From assembly GCA_041399065.1 (NCBI GenBank), contig JAWKTN010000003.1, positions 744,001-808,000 of the forward strand: 64,000 bases of DNA, written 5' to 3'. The DNA comes from JAGQPD01 sp020426865. GTDB lineage: Bacteria > Planctomycetota > Planctomycetia > Pirellulales > Pirellulaceae. Shown one piece after another: positions 18,598-26,191 of the stretch (positions are counted from its first letter, which is position 1; every line of letters begins with the position of its first letter). The notes beneath the pieces were generated by a model, which was not told where the DNA came from, did no database searches, and saw only the letters and a list, made by a program, of their open reading frames with translations. The position numbers and the translations under genes are program-made.

Positions 18598-18778
18598 TCT
18601 TGCCTTATCCTGTCGGACAAAAAAGCGACAAAAAGCCCACATTTCCCCGACAATTCCAGCTACCGACATTTGACCGACATTTCGCTGAACTCAGTATCAA
18701 TTGCTTGCTATTCGCTCCAAAACCGGAACAATGGTCGGTATTCATTTGGCCCCGGCACGCACGCACTCGGAGGAGCGG

Positions 18779-20773
18779 ATGTCGACTCAAAGACAACACA
18801 ACGCCACGCGAAGCATTGCCATCGACATTCCCCAGTTGAACCATTGGAAGAAGGTACTTGGTTGGAGCAACGAGGACCTCGCAAAGGCTGCGGATGTCGA
18901 CAAGCGAACCATCGAACGTCTCTATCAGCATGGCAAGCTAGGTACGCGAGCAACTGCGACACTTTTGGAAAGCATTCAACGTACACTCATCGACAAAGGA
19001 GAACGCCTTGGTCGATCCCCCGATAATGTCCCCATACCCAACTCATTAGAGCTATCTGACGACATCACTCAGGCTGGGGATGACTTTTACGGTTACGACT
19101 CGGGCGGCAGACCGACCCCCGCGACCGATGTTACCACTGACTGTCAGTCTATTGAGCTCTATCTTCCTGATGACGTTCTCGAAGACATTACTCCTGACCG
19201 GATGCACGAGATTCTGGAAAAGATCCAACATGTACTGGAAACGGATAAAGACATTTCTGTCCGCGAATTTCGAAAGGGAAGCGTGAAAGTAACTATCGCA
19301 CTGCCACCACATCAGGCCGAACGATTGCTCTGGGCCATAAAGCAAGGTGACCTCGCAATATGCGGCGTCACAGATGCGGAGATGCGGAATGAGTATGGCC
19401 AAGATGAAAACGACCTAGATGATGCAGGCCTCGCAATACAGAACTTCGAGGCTGGCCCCGACGCAAATGATCCCGTCCCGAACCTGATTAACCTTCTCGC
19501 TGACAAAGACTCCGCAGTGCGTCAATTCGCAATCGACGCACTTGGAAGAATTGGAGACAGTGCAAAGCATGCCGTCCCAACCTTGATCCAACTTCTCGAT
19601 GATGAAGACTGCGGTGTGCGTTGGTCCGCAATTGAGGCACTTGGAAGGATTGGACCCGGTGCAAAACATGCCATCCCAAACCTGATCCAACTTCTCCATG
19701 ATGAAGACTACGGAGTGCGTTGGTCCGCAGCCGAGGCACTTGGAAGAATTGGACCCGATGCAAAGCAAGCGATCCCGAACCTGATTAAACTTCTCGATGA
19801 TGAAGACTACGGGGTACGTCGTTCTGCAGTTCAAGCAGTTCGGAACATTGGGGCCGATGCAAAGCAACTCCTTCCACACTTGATTACACGCCTCGCTGAC
19901 AAAGACTCCGTAGTACGTGAATCCGCAATCGAGGCACTTTGGAACATTGGGACCGATACAACGCAACTCCTTCCACACCTGATTGACCTTCTCGCTGACA
20001 AAGACTCCAGTGTCCGTATGTTCGCAATCGAGTCCCTCGGAAGAATTGGAGCCGGTGCAAACCATGCCGTCCCAAACTTGATCCAACTTCTCCATGATGA
20101 TGAAGACTACGGAGTGCGTTGGTCCGCGATCGAGGCAATTCGGAACATTGGAACCGATACACTTCCACACCTGATACAACTTCTTGATGATGAAGACTAC
20201 GGTGTCCGTAGGTTCGCAATCGAGGCACTCCGAAGAATTGGCACCGATGCCAAACATGCCATCCCAAACCTAATCCAACTTCTCAATGATGAAGACTACC
20301 GAGTGTGTTGTTCCGCAATCGAGGCCCTTTGGAACATTGGGACCGATACAAAGCAACTCCTTCCACACTTGATTGACCTTCTCGCTCACAAAGACTCCGG
20401 TGTCCGTAAGTTCGCAATCGAGGCCCTCGGAAGAATTGGAGCCGGTGCAAACCATGCCATCCCGAACCTGATCCTACTTCTCAATGATGAAGACTACGCG
20501 GTGCGTTGGTCCGCAATCGACGCCCTCCGAAGAATTGGGGCCGGTGAAAAGCAACTCCGTCCACACCTGATTGAACTTCTCGCTCACAAAGATTTCGGTG
20601 TCCGCAAGTTCGCAGTCGACGCACTTGTAGGAATCGACCCCTATGGAAGGCAAGCCATTGGGATCCTGCCATTCGCATCTATCGCGTTTCGACTTCTACT
20701 TGAGTCACTTCACTTTCCAGGATTCCGTCACATTGCGGTATGGGCACTGAAACTTATGTACGCCAATCGGTAA
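18779..20773 (+). CDS. HTH protein with an effector-associated-like domain and twelve HEAT repeats
   Basis: A 664-residue protein; ATG 18779 is chosen because GGAGG lies 6 bp upstream. Residues about 10-70 form a Cro/Xre-like helix-turn-helix (HWKKVLGWSNEDLAKAADVD, then RTIERLYQHGKL). Residues about 120-205 are a small alpha/beta domain (IELYLPDDVLEDITPDRMHE; FRKGSVKVTIALPPHQAERL; AIKQGDLAICGV) that resembles adaptor domains associated with NTPase/kinase conflict proteins. From about 230 to 620 come twelve HEAT/PBS-lyase-like repeats of 33 residues (consensus AIPNLIQLLxDEDYGVRxSA, then IEALGRIGxDAKQ). No enzymatic motif is visible. It may act as a DNA-binding or protein-binding scaffold or sensor; partners are unknown. 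Confidence 0.7.
   Translation: MSTQRQHNATRSIAIDIPQLNHWKKVLGWSNEDLAKAADVDKRTIERLYQHGKLGTRATATLLESIQRTLIDKGERLGRSPDNVPIPNSLELSDDITQAGDDFYGYDSGGRPTPATDVTTDCQSIELYLPDDVLEDITPDRMHEILEKIQHVLETDKDISVREFRKGSVKVTIALPPHQAERLLWAIKQGDLAICGVTDAEMRNEYGQDENDLDDAGLAIQNFEAGPDANDPVPNLINLLADKDSAVRQFAIDALGRIGDSAKHAVPTLIQLLDDEDCGVRWSAIEALGRIGPGAKHAIPNLIQLLHDEDYGVRWSAAEALGRIGPDAKQAIPNLIKLLDDEDYGVRRSAVQAVRNIGADAKQLLPHLITRLADKDSVVRESAIEALWNIGTDTTQLLPHLIDLLADKDSSVRMFAIESLGRIGAGANHAVPNLIQLLHDDEDYGVRWSAIEAIRNIGTDTLPHLIQLLDDEDYGVRRFAIEALRRIGTDAKHAIPNLIQLLNDEDYRVCCSAIEALWNIGTDTKQLLPHLIDLLAHKDSGVRKFAIEALGRIGAGANHAIPNLILLLNDEDYAVRWSAIDALRRIGAGEKQLRPHLIELLAHKDFGVRKFAVDALVGIDPYGRQAIGILPFASIAFRLLLESLHFPGFRHIAVWALKLMYANR
19469..20642 (+). 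repeat. Twelve 99-bp tandem coding repeats (HEAT)
   Basis: Each HEAT repeat is encoded by a 99-bp unit (one has an extra codon, one lacks a codon). Neighbouring units share long identical nucleotide runs such as gatgaagactacgg and ttggtccgcaatcgaggca, implying recent unequal duplication or gene conversion rather than ancient divergence. Confidence 0.8.
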
Positions 20774-21292
20774 ACCGCGATTCCAAAACGCCGCGAATGC
20801 TCCACCTTGTTTCGCGAGCTTTCGACCGTCGCGGTTTTTGCAAGCGAGCGGACCACCGTCCCTAAGTCACCGTATGCGTGACTACGTCACATATTCTTCC
20901 AGCCTTTTCGAAATCGCGTAGTCTGCGTCGTGCCACGACCATCTCTCGCCTACAAACCACCCCAGAGGAGGCCCAGCATGGCCTCCTCCGGGGCTTGTAG
21001 CATCCGCTGCTAAATCGCCACCCAGTCGGGTCCCACATGCAAGGTGGCATCTTCCGTGACCGTGTGGTGGAACCGCATTATTGTTGGTGGTGTTGACTAC
21101 CGCAATCAGAGGACCAGTGTCGCAGACCTCAGTGGGCTTTGACCCGGGTCCACGAGAGGTATCCGACACGTGAAGTGCGTGCCGTCATCTGGATGGACGG
21201 CTTCCTCTTCTCTAACAACTCACCTGCTACCGGTGATTGCCGCAAGTCCCCCTGGCCCGCAGTGGCGGGCCAGGGGTTAAAAACCACCATCC
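20774..21292. other. Intergenic region with nested hairpins
   Basis: A 9-bp stem (gaggaggcc at 20965-20973, complement at 20980-20988) is nested inside a looser outer pairing (ctacaa near 20950 with ttgtag ending at 21000). A minus-strand frame of 95 codons (20882-21169, GTG start) spans this hairpin; it is Gly/His/Thr-rich, has no ribosome-binding site and I give it little weight as a gene. Confidence 0.45.
21249..21276 (-). terminator. Perfect GC-rich hairpin after the 21293 gene
   Basis: A perfect 12-bp stem (cccctggcccgc at 21249-21260, complement at 21265-21276) with a 4-nt loop, 16 bp beyond the stop of the minus-strand gene. Part of a series of hairpins that separates the small genes of this island. 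Confidence 0.6.
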
Positions 21293-21613
21293 TTAGTGGG
21301 TTTCGCCGCTTGTGGATCCATCATCCTTCTCTCGACGTTCCACTGCGTCACACGCCTGGTGAATGACGTTCACCAGATCTTGGCGGTTTCTCGCAAAGAA
21401 GCTTTGCGAGTAACCCGATTTTGTCTCGTCTTGCTGGCTCTTCCAGGCACGAGAGAGCGAGATCGTGTGATAGGTGCGACCGTCGCTCGCCTTTTCTTCC
21501 CAAATGGACGCTCCGATGGCACCACTTCGAAGCGTCTCAACCGGTCGCTTTCCTGTGCTTGGTTGCTCTGCTTGAGCAGCTTCTAACTGCTCATTATCTG
21601 TCTGTTGCATCAT
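21293..21613 (-). CDS. Small conserved-type protein of the mobile island
   Basis: A 106-residue protein with a GGAGG ribosome-binding site just upstream of its ATG. The core LRSGAIGASIWEEKASDGRT followed by YHTISLSRAWK and FFARNRQDLVNVIHQACDAV fits a short beta-hairpin/helix protein often seen beside plasmid or conjugative-element genes ('RSGxxxASIWxN...F' type). The molecular role is not known. A strong terminator-like hairpin follows. Confidence 0.6.
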   Translation of the reverse strand: MMQQTDNEQLEAAQAEQPSTGKRPVETLRSGAIGASIWEEKASDGRTYHTISLSRAWKSQQDETKSGYSQSFFARNRQDLVNVIHQACDAVERREKDDGSTSGETH

Positions 21614-21847
21614 TTTTTATCCTCCAAAAAACCCGCACGCGGGTGTTACGCAAGCGAGTGTATCCCAGTTTTAGGTGCTACTCAAACGCCGGGACGTCAG
21701 GTAAGGCTCGCACGATCTTAAATTGTGGCACCTCCTTTTTTGAAAAAGCGATCCCAAAAGACTGACGCTTATCGCCTTCCCCCACTTAAAGCGAACCAGT
21801 TACTACATTGGGACGTGCCAAACGCTCTACCAGGGGCGTAAAACTAT

Positions 21848-22783
21848 TCAGGCCACGTGCTCCGTCTCAACCACCACAAGTCGCCCGGCATCCCCTCGAA
21901 ATCGCAACCGATTTTGCCCGGTGACATTCTCTCGCTCCACCATGAGCCCCAGCCGCTCACGGTCTCCCTCACTCCAAGCTTTTAACCACTGCTCACATTC
22001 TTCCTTACCTTGAAATTGAAACTGCTCTCGGATTCGAGTTGGCACGACGACCCGGGCCACCTCGCACCCCTTGATGGTTCCCCGATAGGGTGTCACTCCT
22101 GGCGAGAGAAAGAAACCCGTGACACCGGCCCTTGGGTTTGCTGGTTCAATGAGAAAGAACTCAGAGGCGAGCACGGCTTCCTTCGTCACCCGCTGCTCGC
22201 TAAGGCTATGGTGTCCTTTAAGTAGCGATTGGTTGTCGCTTCGAAAATACTCGATCGTCTCATATGAGCCGAGAAGTTTCGACGCCCAGCTCGCACTTTC
22301 ATCCGATTCCATCCGAAGGAGTGCCTTGTGTGAACACTGGGCGATGATCTCGTTTGCAAGCCTTGGGCTTCCACAAGCGTCGCGAAATCCCTCGATATCC
22401 TGAAACGAAAGGACAAGCACCGCCCCCCGCGAGCGGCCTTTTAGTGCGAGAAGCGATAGGTGTTCGCCCTTTAGAAGCGGGCCCGAAAGCCGGGCCTCAT
22501 CGATCCAGACCCAGGTCCGCCGTGACTCAGAATCGGTTTGCACATCGATCTCCTCGACGATTACCCGGAAAAGTTGCTCATTAACGGCATTAAGGGCGGT
22601 TTTCACGGTCGCGTTCGCACCGAGCAGCAGTATTGAGTCACTCGCAAGCCACTCGCGAAGGCTTAATCGTCGCTCGGTTCGCTGCCAAAGGGCTGCCACT
22701 TGGCGAAAGTACGAAAGCCTCGACGTGATGGTGGTAAACACCTGGTAGGCCGTTCGCTCTTCCTTGAAAAACCCTGCAAGCAC
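21848..22783 (-). pseudogene. Truncated conjugative coupling protein (TraD/VirD4-like)
   Basis: About 311 residues that correspond to the C-terminal half of a type IV coupling ATPase. WVWIDEARLSGPLLKGEHLS contains the Walker B-type acidic pair, and ALKGRSRGAVLVLSFQDIEG and ANEIIAQCSHKALLRMESDE are the conserved TraD/TrwB-type segments (the TraG/TraD region that contacts the relaxosome). The N-terminal membrane helices and Walker A are absent: upstream the frame reaches a TAG within about 45 bp, after a 12-bp tandem duplication at 22799-22822. An intact coupling protein would pump relaxase-bound DNA into the secretion channel; this copy should be inactive. The start at 22783 (GTG) is nominal. 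Confidence 0.7.
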
Positions 22784-23234
22784 CTCGCGGCCATCGTCAA
22801 ACCCACAGACAAACCCACAGACACGCTACCCAGCTGCGCAACTTGGCGAAACTAGGTAGACTGTCTGGCGCTGGCCAAGGCAAATCGCCCAGGCTACCCA
22901 GTTTGCGAAGTCAAGTTGGACCGCGGCGGCGTTCCCATTACTTATTTGCGCCGCACCTCGGCGATCGACCACTGGCACGCATTCCCTGGCACTGGCACGC
23001 ATTCCCTGGCACGTTTTTCGTTTCGACTTGTTAGCTGGCCGTGTCGTTTCACATTTCGTGCACTTTTCGGTGATGATCGTGATGCGTTTCTCGATCGCAA
23101 TGATCGGTGTTCTGCTCACATGCGTGACGTGCTGCATCACGATTTTTCCCTTTGTTGGCACGTTCATTCTGGTCCCGCTTCCGGTTTTCGCCGGGTCGTA
23201 CGCACTCCGCTTCTTGCTTCAATTTGGACCAGAA
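22784..23234. other. Degraded intergenic stretch with tandem duplications
   Basis: Contains the 12-bp duplication (aaacccacagac at 22799-22810 and 22811-22822) and the 20-bp tandem repeat listed separately. The rest of the coupling-protein gene is not recognisable here. A weak small open frame at 23073-23243 is listed separately. Confidence 0.5.
22971..23010. repeat. Perfect 20-bp tandem duplication
   Basis: The unit actggcacgcattccctggc occurs at 22971-22990 and again at 22991-23010 without a mismatch, followed by a partial third copy (acg). It lies in the decayed sequence between the coupling-protein relic and the hip operon. Confidence 0.85.
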
Positions 23235-23243
23235 TGCGCATAA
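23073..23243 (+). CDS. Possible very small membrane protein
   Basis: A 56-residue frame from ATG 23073 encodes an almost entirely hydrophobic protein (SIAMIGVLLTCVTCCITIFP, then FVGTFILVPLPVFAGSYALR). Such short membrane proteins occur in plasmid and conjugative regions. No ribosome-binding site is evident and the frame runs into the promoter region of the hip operon, so it may be fortuitous. Confidence 0.25.
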   Translation: MIVMRFSIAMIGVLLTCVTCCITIFPFVGTFILVPLPVFAGSYALRFLLQFGPECA

Positions 23244-23360
23244 TATATCGCTTTCCGTCAAAAAAAAATTATCAATGCGCAATAAAGTGCGCATAATGCC
23301 GTTTAGCATACTGTGCGTCTAAATGTGCGCTGTATAAGATAAGCACGAGGATAAGGCGCA
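23235..23360 (+). promoter_or_regulatory. Array of TGCGCA-type operators before hipB
   Basis: An AT-rich upstream region with the palindrome TGCGCA at 23235-23240, 23276-23281 and 23288-23293, near matches TGCGT at 23314 and TGCGCT at 23326, and GGCGCA at 23355. HipB-type repressors bind palindromic sites near their own promoter, so these are candidate autoregulatory operators. No unambiguous -35/-10 pair could be chosen. Confidence 0.5.
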
Positions 23361-23375
23361 TGAAAGGTACATTTA

Positions 23376-23732
23376 ATGAACTTTGAAATGAACTTTGAGA
23401 CGATGAGCGATTCGGCAATCTCGCAGGAGTTGGGTGCTCGGCTCCGGCGATTTCGACTCAACCGAAACTTCTCGCAAGTCCAATTAGCAACGCGGGCTGG
23501 AATTGGGCGCCGAACACTTCAAAAGGTAGAGGACGGGGAGGGCGCTACCCTGGCGACGTTGGTCGCGATCCTGCGTGGGTTGGGACTTTTGAGCCAGCTC
23601 GACAATTTCCTTCGGCGGCCACCGCCGAGTCCGGTGCAAATGGCACGGATGCAGGGGCGTCAACGACAGCGGGCCTCGGGAACACGACGCCGGAAAAAAA
23701 AAGTGTCGGACGACTGGAGTTGGGGAGACTAG
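23376..23732 (+). CDS. hipB: HipB-like Xre antitoxin
   Basis: A 118-residue protein with an N-terminal helix-turn-helix: LGARLRRFRLNRNFSQVQLA, then TRAGIGRRTLQKVEDGEGAT. It is followed by a Pro/Arg-rich, basic tail ending VSDDWSWGD. The HTH pattern and its position directly in front of hipA (4-bp spacing between stop and ATG) identify it as the antitoxin/repressor. In-frame ATGs at 23388 and 23403 are possible alternative starts. The trailing tryptophan-containing end recalls C-terminal tails of HipB that control its stability, but this is inference. Confidence 0.85.
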   Translation: MNFEMNFETMSDSAISQELGARLRRFRLNRNFSQVQLATRAGIGRRTLQKVEDGEGATLATLVAILRGLGLLSQLDNFLRRPPPSPVQMARMQGRQRQRASGTRRRKKKVSDDWSWGD

Positions 23733-23735
23733 GGG

Positions 23736-25064
23736 ATGCCGATCGATGTCGCTCGAGTTCGGCTATGGGGAAAGGACATTGGCGCGGTATCGTGGGACGA
23801 AGCTCGCGCCGTGGCCGCGTTCGAATACACCCCCGACTTTCAGCGCAGCGGTATCGAGCTGGCACCGCTGACGATGCCATTGGCCACAGAGGTCTACATG
23901 TTTCCCGAATTGGCTCGTCAATCCTTCTATGGCTTGCCCGGGATGTTAGCGGATTCGCTGCCGGACAAGTTTGGCAATCTGCTGATTAACGAGTGGCTCG
24001 ACCGCATTGGTCGCAGCCGCGACGATTTTTCGCCTGTCGAACGACTCCGTTATGTCGGCACGCGTGCAGTGGGGGCACTGGAATACGAGCCAGCGCTGCG
24101 AATGGACAGCGAGAAGTCAGTCGCTGTCGACGTTGCCGAGCTGGTCGGATTGGCGAGTGCCGCAGTGGCACACAAAGAGCGGCTGCAAACGCGATTCACG
24201 GGCGAAGGCACCAGCGACCTGGGGGCGGTGCGCGACATCCTCCGAGTTGGCACATCGGCTGGCGGAGCTCGGGCGAAGGCTGTCATCGCTTGGAACGAAG
24301 CTACGGGCGAGATTCGGTCGGGCCAGGCACAGGCGCCGCCGGGCTTCGGCTATTGGCTTTTGAAATTTGACGGCGTCTCAGGTAACCGTGACAAGGAGGT
24401 GGAAGACCCGCAGGGCCACGGGCTGATCGAGTATGCCTACTACCGCATGGCGGTGGCGGCCGGTATTGAGATGAGCGAAAGTCGGATTCTCCACGAAAAC
24501 GGTCGCAACCACTTCGTGACCAGGCGATTCGACCGTACTGACAACGGTGCGAAGAACTTCATGCAGTCATTGTGCGCGCTGGGACACTACGACTTCAATC
24601 AGGCGGGCGCGTACAGCTATGAGCAGGCAATCGGCGTGGCTCAACAGATTGGTGTCACCCGACACGAACAAGAGCAGCTTTTTCGGCGAGCCGTATTCAA
24701 TCTATTGGCTCGCAACCAGGACGATCATACCAAAAACATTGCATTTCTGATGGATAAGGAAGCCGAGTGGCGGTTAGCGCCGGCCTTTGATATGACTTAT
24801 AGTTACAATCCCGCTGGGGCCTGGACGAGTCAACATCAGATGACGCTCAATGGGAAACGCCGTGGATTTGTGATCGAAGACTTTCGCTCGGCCGCCGACC
24901 GTTTTCGCTTGTTGCGTGGAAAACGCTTGGATAACTTGCTGCATGAAGTTGATGCGGCGGTGGCCAACTGGCCCGTTTTTGCTCAGGAAGCGGGCGTCCC
25001 CACCGGACAAATGGAGGAGATCGGCCGTCATCACCGACGCCTCGACAGAATGCCACGAGAATAG
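23736..25064 (+). CDS. hipA: HipA-family Ser/Thr kinase toxin
   Basis: A 442-residue protein of normal HipA length. The N-terminal subdomain begins IDVARVRLWGKDIGAVSWDE and is followed by FEYTPDFQRSGIELAPL. The kinase core shows the glycine-rich loop region (LRVGTSAGGARAKAVIAWNE), catalytic motif RNQDDHTKNIAFL at about residue 326 and the metal-binding APAFDMTYSY. YWLLKFDG is also characteristic. HipA toxins phosphorylate aminoacyl-tRNA synthetases (GltX in E. coli) and cause dormancy; the target here is unknown. All key residues appear present, so the pair is probably functional. Confidence 0.93.
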   Translation: MPIDVARVRLWGKDIGAVSWDEARAVAAFEYTPDFQRSGIELAPLTMPLATEVYMFPELARQSFYGLPGMLADSLPDKFGNLLINEWLDRIGRSRDDFSPVERLRYVGTRAVGALEYEPALRMDSEKSVAVDVAELVGLASAAVAHKERLQTRFTGEGTSDLGAVRDILRVGTSAGGARAKAVIAWNEATGEIRSGQAQAPPGFGYWLLKFDGVSGNRDKEVEDPQGHGLIEYAYYRMAVAAGIEMSESRILHENGRNHFVTRRFDRTDNGAKNFMQSLCALGHYDFNQAGAYSYEQAIGVAQQIGVTRHEQEQLFRRAVFNLLARNQDDHTKNIAFLMDKEAEWRLAPAFDMTYSYNPAGAWTSQHQMTLNGKRRGFVIEDFRSAADRFRLLRGKRLDNLLHEVDAAVANWPVFAQEAGVPTGQMEEIGRHHRRLDRMPRE

Positions 25065-25115
25065 ACAGTTGGTAACCCACAGACCAGTCACTTCACGAGT
25101 GGAGGTAACGAAATA

Positions 25116-25934
25116 ATGGCCGATATGCGACTATTCAACGACCGCTTCCCGCGGGCGTCACGTTATCACCCGGATTGGGTTGTCGCGGGAATGGGGAGTG
25201 CGTCCAACGCGTTGTGGCTTACCGAATGGCTGTGCGAAGAACTCGACCTTCGCCCGGGCATGCGTGTGTTGGATCTTGGTTGCGGCCGAGCGATCTCGTC
25301 GATATTTCTCCATCGTGAATTCAACGTGCAAGTGTGGGCGGCCGACCTGTGGTTCAGCCCATCGGAGAACTTTCAACGCGTTCGCGACGCGGGAGCCGAC
25401 AACGGCGTCTTCCCGATCCATGCCGACGCCCGGTCGCTACCGTTTCCGGCGGAGTTCTTCGACGCGATCGTGGCCGTTGACTCCTACATGTATTATGGCA
25501 CCGACGATTTTTGCCTTCCCGCGTTGGCCCGTCTCGTAAAACCAGACGGACAGATCGGGATTGCACTGTCGGGACTCATCCAAGATACGCATGGAGAAGT
25601 CCCGGCACATTTGCGTTCGTGGTGGGAGCAGGACCAAATGTGGAGTTTTCACACGGCCCGATGGTGGCGACAGCATTGGGAGCGGACGGGAATCTTGGAT
25701 ATCTCCATTGCGGATGCTATGACGGACGGATGGAAGCTATGGCTGGAATCGCTTCGCGCGATCGCCCCCGACAACACGCTGGAGATTGAAGCGTTGGAAT
25801 CCGACGCTGGCATGTACATCGGTTACGTTCGAGTCGTAGGGCGTCGTCGATCCGCTGCGACGCTGCACGATCCGATCGTGTCGATTCCTGCGCATTATGA
25901 GAAGGCGCCGCTGCTTCGATCGTCGTCGGTCTGA
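25116..25934 (+). CDS. SAM-dependent class I methyltransferase
   Basis: A 272-residue protein; GGAGG about 14 bp upstream supports ATG 25116. The SAM-binding motif I is VLDLGCGRAISSIF (residues 51-64), motif II VWAADLW, and the post-I acidic segment HADARSLPFPAEFFDAIVAV is classical for small-molecule methyltransferases. A C-terminal segment (HLRSWWEQDQMWSFHTARWW) is Trp-rich. It follows hipA by 51 bp on the same strand and may be cotranscribed, but no link between HipBA and methylation is established. Substrate unknown. A terminator-like hairpin follows. Confidence 0.8.
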   Translation: MADMRLFNDRFPRASRYHPDWVVAGMGSASNALWLTEWLCEELDLRPGMRVLDLGCGRAISSIFLHREFNVQVWAADLWFSPSENFQRVRDAGADNGVFPIHADARSLPFPAEFFDAIVAVDSYMYYGTDDFCLPALARLVKPDGQIGIALSGLIQDTHGEVPAHLRSWWEQDQMWSFHTARWWRQHWERTGILDISIADAMTDGWKLWLESLRAIAPDNTLEIEALESDAGMYIGYVRVVGRRRSAATLHDPIVSIPAHYEKAPLLRSSSV

Positions 25935-25963
25935 TGTTCGTCGTCTCTTATCATCCTGCCCCA

Positions 25964-26010
25964 TATCATCCTGCCTACCCGTTTTCGATGCTCGTGTAGA
26001 CAGGATGATA
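25964..26010. terminator. Long hairpin after the methyltransferase gene
   Basis: A 15-bp stem with one mismatch (tatcatcctgcctac at 25964-25978 against gtagacaggatgata at 25996-26010) and a 17-nt loop. The left arm is partly duplicated just upstream (ttatcatcctgcccc). Likely a terminator, or a repeat element reused as one. Confidence 0.55.
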
Positions 26011-26191
26011 AATGATGGCAGTTGAAGGTTGAAAATGGCACAAATCTGACACGCGTTGGCAAAAATCGTCAAGGTAAAGCAGACATCCATGTCCCCTTCG
26101 CCGGCCTGCCCGGCAGGAGCCGAGTTCATCGCGACGCGAGCCCTGCCGTTCGCGGTGGATCGCCCGTTCCTGTCACCAACGTCGACAGAGG

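Noticed and set aside
19415..20257. Long minus-strand frames through the HEAT-repeat gene
   Set aside because: They are periodic shadows of the 99-bp coding repeats on the plus strand.
20882..21169. Minus-strand 95-codon frame
   Set aside because: GTG start without a ribosome-binding site, and the frame spans a nested hairpin; kept only as a remark.
22826..23167. Minus-strand frame continuing the coupling-protein gene upstream
   Set aside because: It does not contain a Walker A motif or membrane segments; the sequence is basic and repeat-laden.
25964..26010. Hairpin considered as a CRISPR-like repeat
   Set aside because: Only one complete hairpin and one partial duplicate exist, with no regular spacers.
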